From the NCBI RefSeq assembly GCF_000717875.1, contig NZ_JOCT01000025.1, positions 47,115-111,114 on the forward strand: DNA of 64,000 bases. The letters run 5' to 3'. This stretch comes from Streptomyces sp. NRRL S-455 (GTDB lineage Bacteria; Actinomycetota; Actinomycetes; Streptomycetales; Streptomycetaceae). Made by a program: the position numbers and the translations under genes. Below the pieces are notes generated by a model, which made no database searches, had not been told where the DNA came from, and saw only the letters and a program-made list of their open reading frames with translations. This document shows positions 63,780 to 64,000 of this stretch, in pieces. Positions within the stretch are counted from its first letter, which is position 1. Each line of letters opens with the position of its first letter.

Positions 63780-64000
63780 GTGAGCGACAAAAACCCTGTA
63801 CCTCGCCCGGCAGCACCCAACTTGTCAGATCCTATCTCGGGGTCACCTTCTGCATGCCCGCAGGATGGTGGTCAGAGAGTCGGAAAAACACTGATAGAGT
63901 TGGAAACGCAAGACCGAAGGGAAGCGCCCGGAGGAAAGCCCGAGAGGGTGAGTACAAAGGAAGCGACCGTTCCTTGAGAACTCAACAGCGTGCCAAAAGT
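63780..64000 (+). promoter_or_regulatory. Leader and promoters of a ribosomal RNA operon
   Basis: The right end reads TTGAGAACTCAACAGCGTG (about 63974-63992), the conserved leader sequence that precedes 16S rRNA in Streptomyces. Upstream, TAGAGT (63895-63900) is a -10 box. GGAAGCGCCCGGAGGAAAGC lies between. The 16S gene itself should begin beyond the window. No part of the mature rRNA is inside. Confidence 0.85.

Overview
The window is chromosomal DNA of a Streptomyces-type actinomycete. It is very GC-rich with strong third-position GC bias. It carries the actinobacterial RNA polymerase-binding protein RbpA behind a sigma-R-type promoter, a Streptomyces 'conservon' (CvnABCD), a crr-ptsI operon behind a DasR-type dre site, and at its right end the leader of a ribosomal RNA operon. 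The order of crr, ptsI, an acetoacetyl-CoA synthetase, a GH31 enzyme, a Nudix protein and rbpA-fxsA-ppm matches what I remember of the conserved core of S. coelicolor around SCO1390 to SCO1429. It reads as core chromosome with scattered accessory features, not as an island. I saw no tRNA, CRISPR array or intact insertion sequence.

Layout. 1-9.8 kb: two CorC/CNNM-type membrane proteins, a lone EccA/CbxX-like AAA protein, a small P-loop kinase, an exported C39-like peptidase, a TetR regulator, a chitinase relic with its promoter, and an acyl-CoA dehydrogenase. 9.9-22 kb: an Lrp regulator, an amidohydrolase, polyprenol-phosphate mannose synthase, FxsA, RbpA, an MFS protein, a GDPD enzyme, a YczE-like membrane protein facing its MocR-type regulator, a MITE-like repeat, and an FtsK/HerA-like protein with a degenerate P-loop plus a tiny membrane protein. 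22-28 kb: an ankyrin protein, a HEAT-repeat protein preceded by an in-frame mini-ORF, and a tightly coupled pair of GT4 glycosyltransferases with an SGNH hydrolase. 28-33 kb: a 5-oxoprolinase operon (MFS, DUF1445 hydro-lyase, pxpA, pxpB, pxpC) facing a GntR/FCD regulator across a clear palindromic operator.

33-40 kb holds the most interesting system: a three-gene condensin-like cassette made of a kleisin-like protein, a winged-helix-like protein and a 1545-residue SMC-like ATPase. It resembles MukFEB/MksFEB and Wadjet JetABC in layout, but no nuclease JetD is present and the Walker B glutamate appears to be asparagine. 41-49.4 kb: a conservon in which a 1216-residue OPLAH/hydantoinase gene lies between cvnC and cvnD. 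49.4-64 kb: glpF-glpK, a DUF35 plus thiolase-like pair beside a perfect palindrome, an exported VanX-like dipeptidase, a Nudix protein, a GH31 glucosidase-like protein, acetoacetyl-CoA synthetase, crr-ptsI, and the rrn leader.

Two themes link distant parts. The first is amino-sugar control: the dre site at crr-ptsI and the chitinase-type promoter left in front of a dead chitinase fragment. The second is 5-oxoproline metabolism: a prokaryotic PxpABC operon and an independent OPLAH-type enzyme, 12 kb apart.
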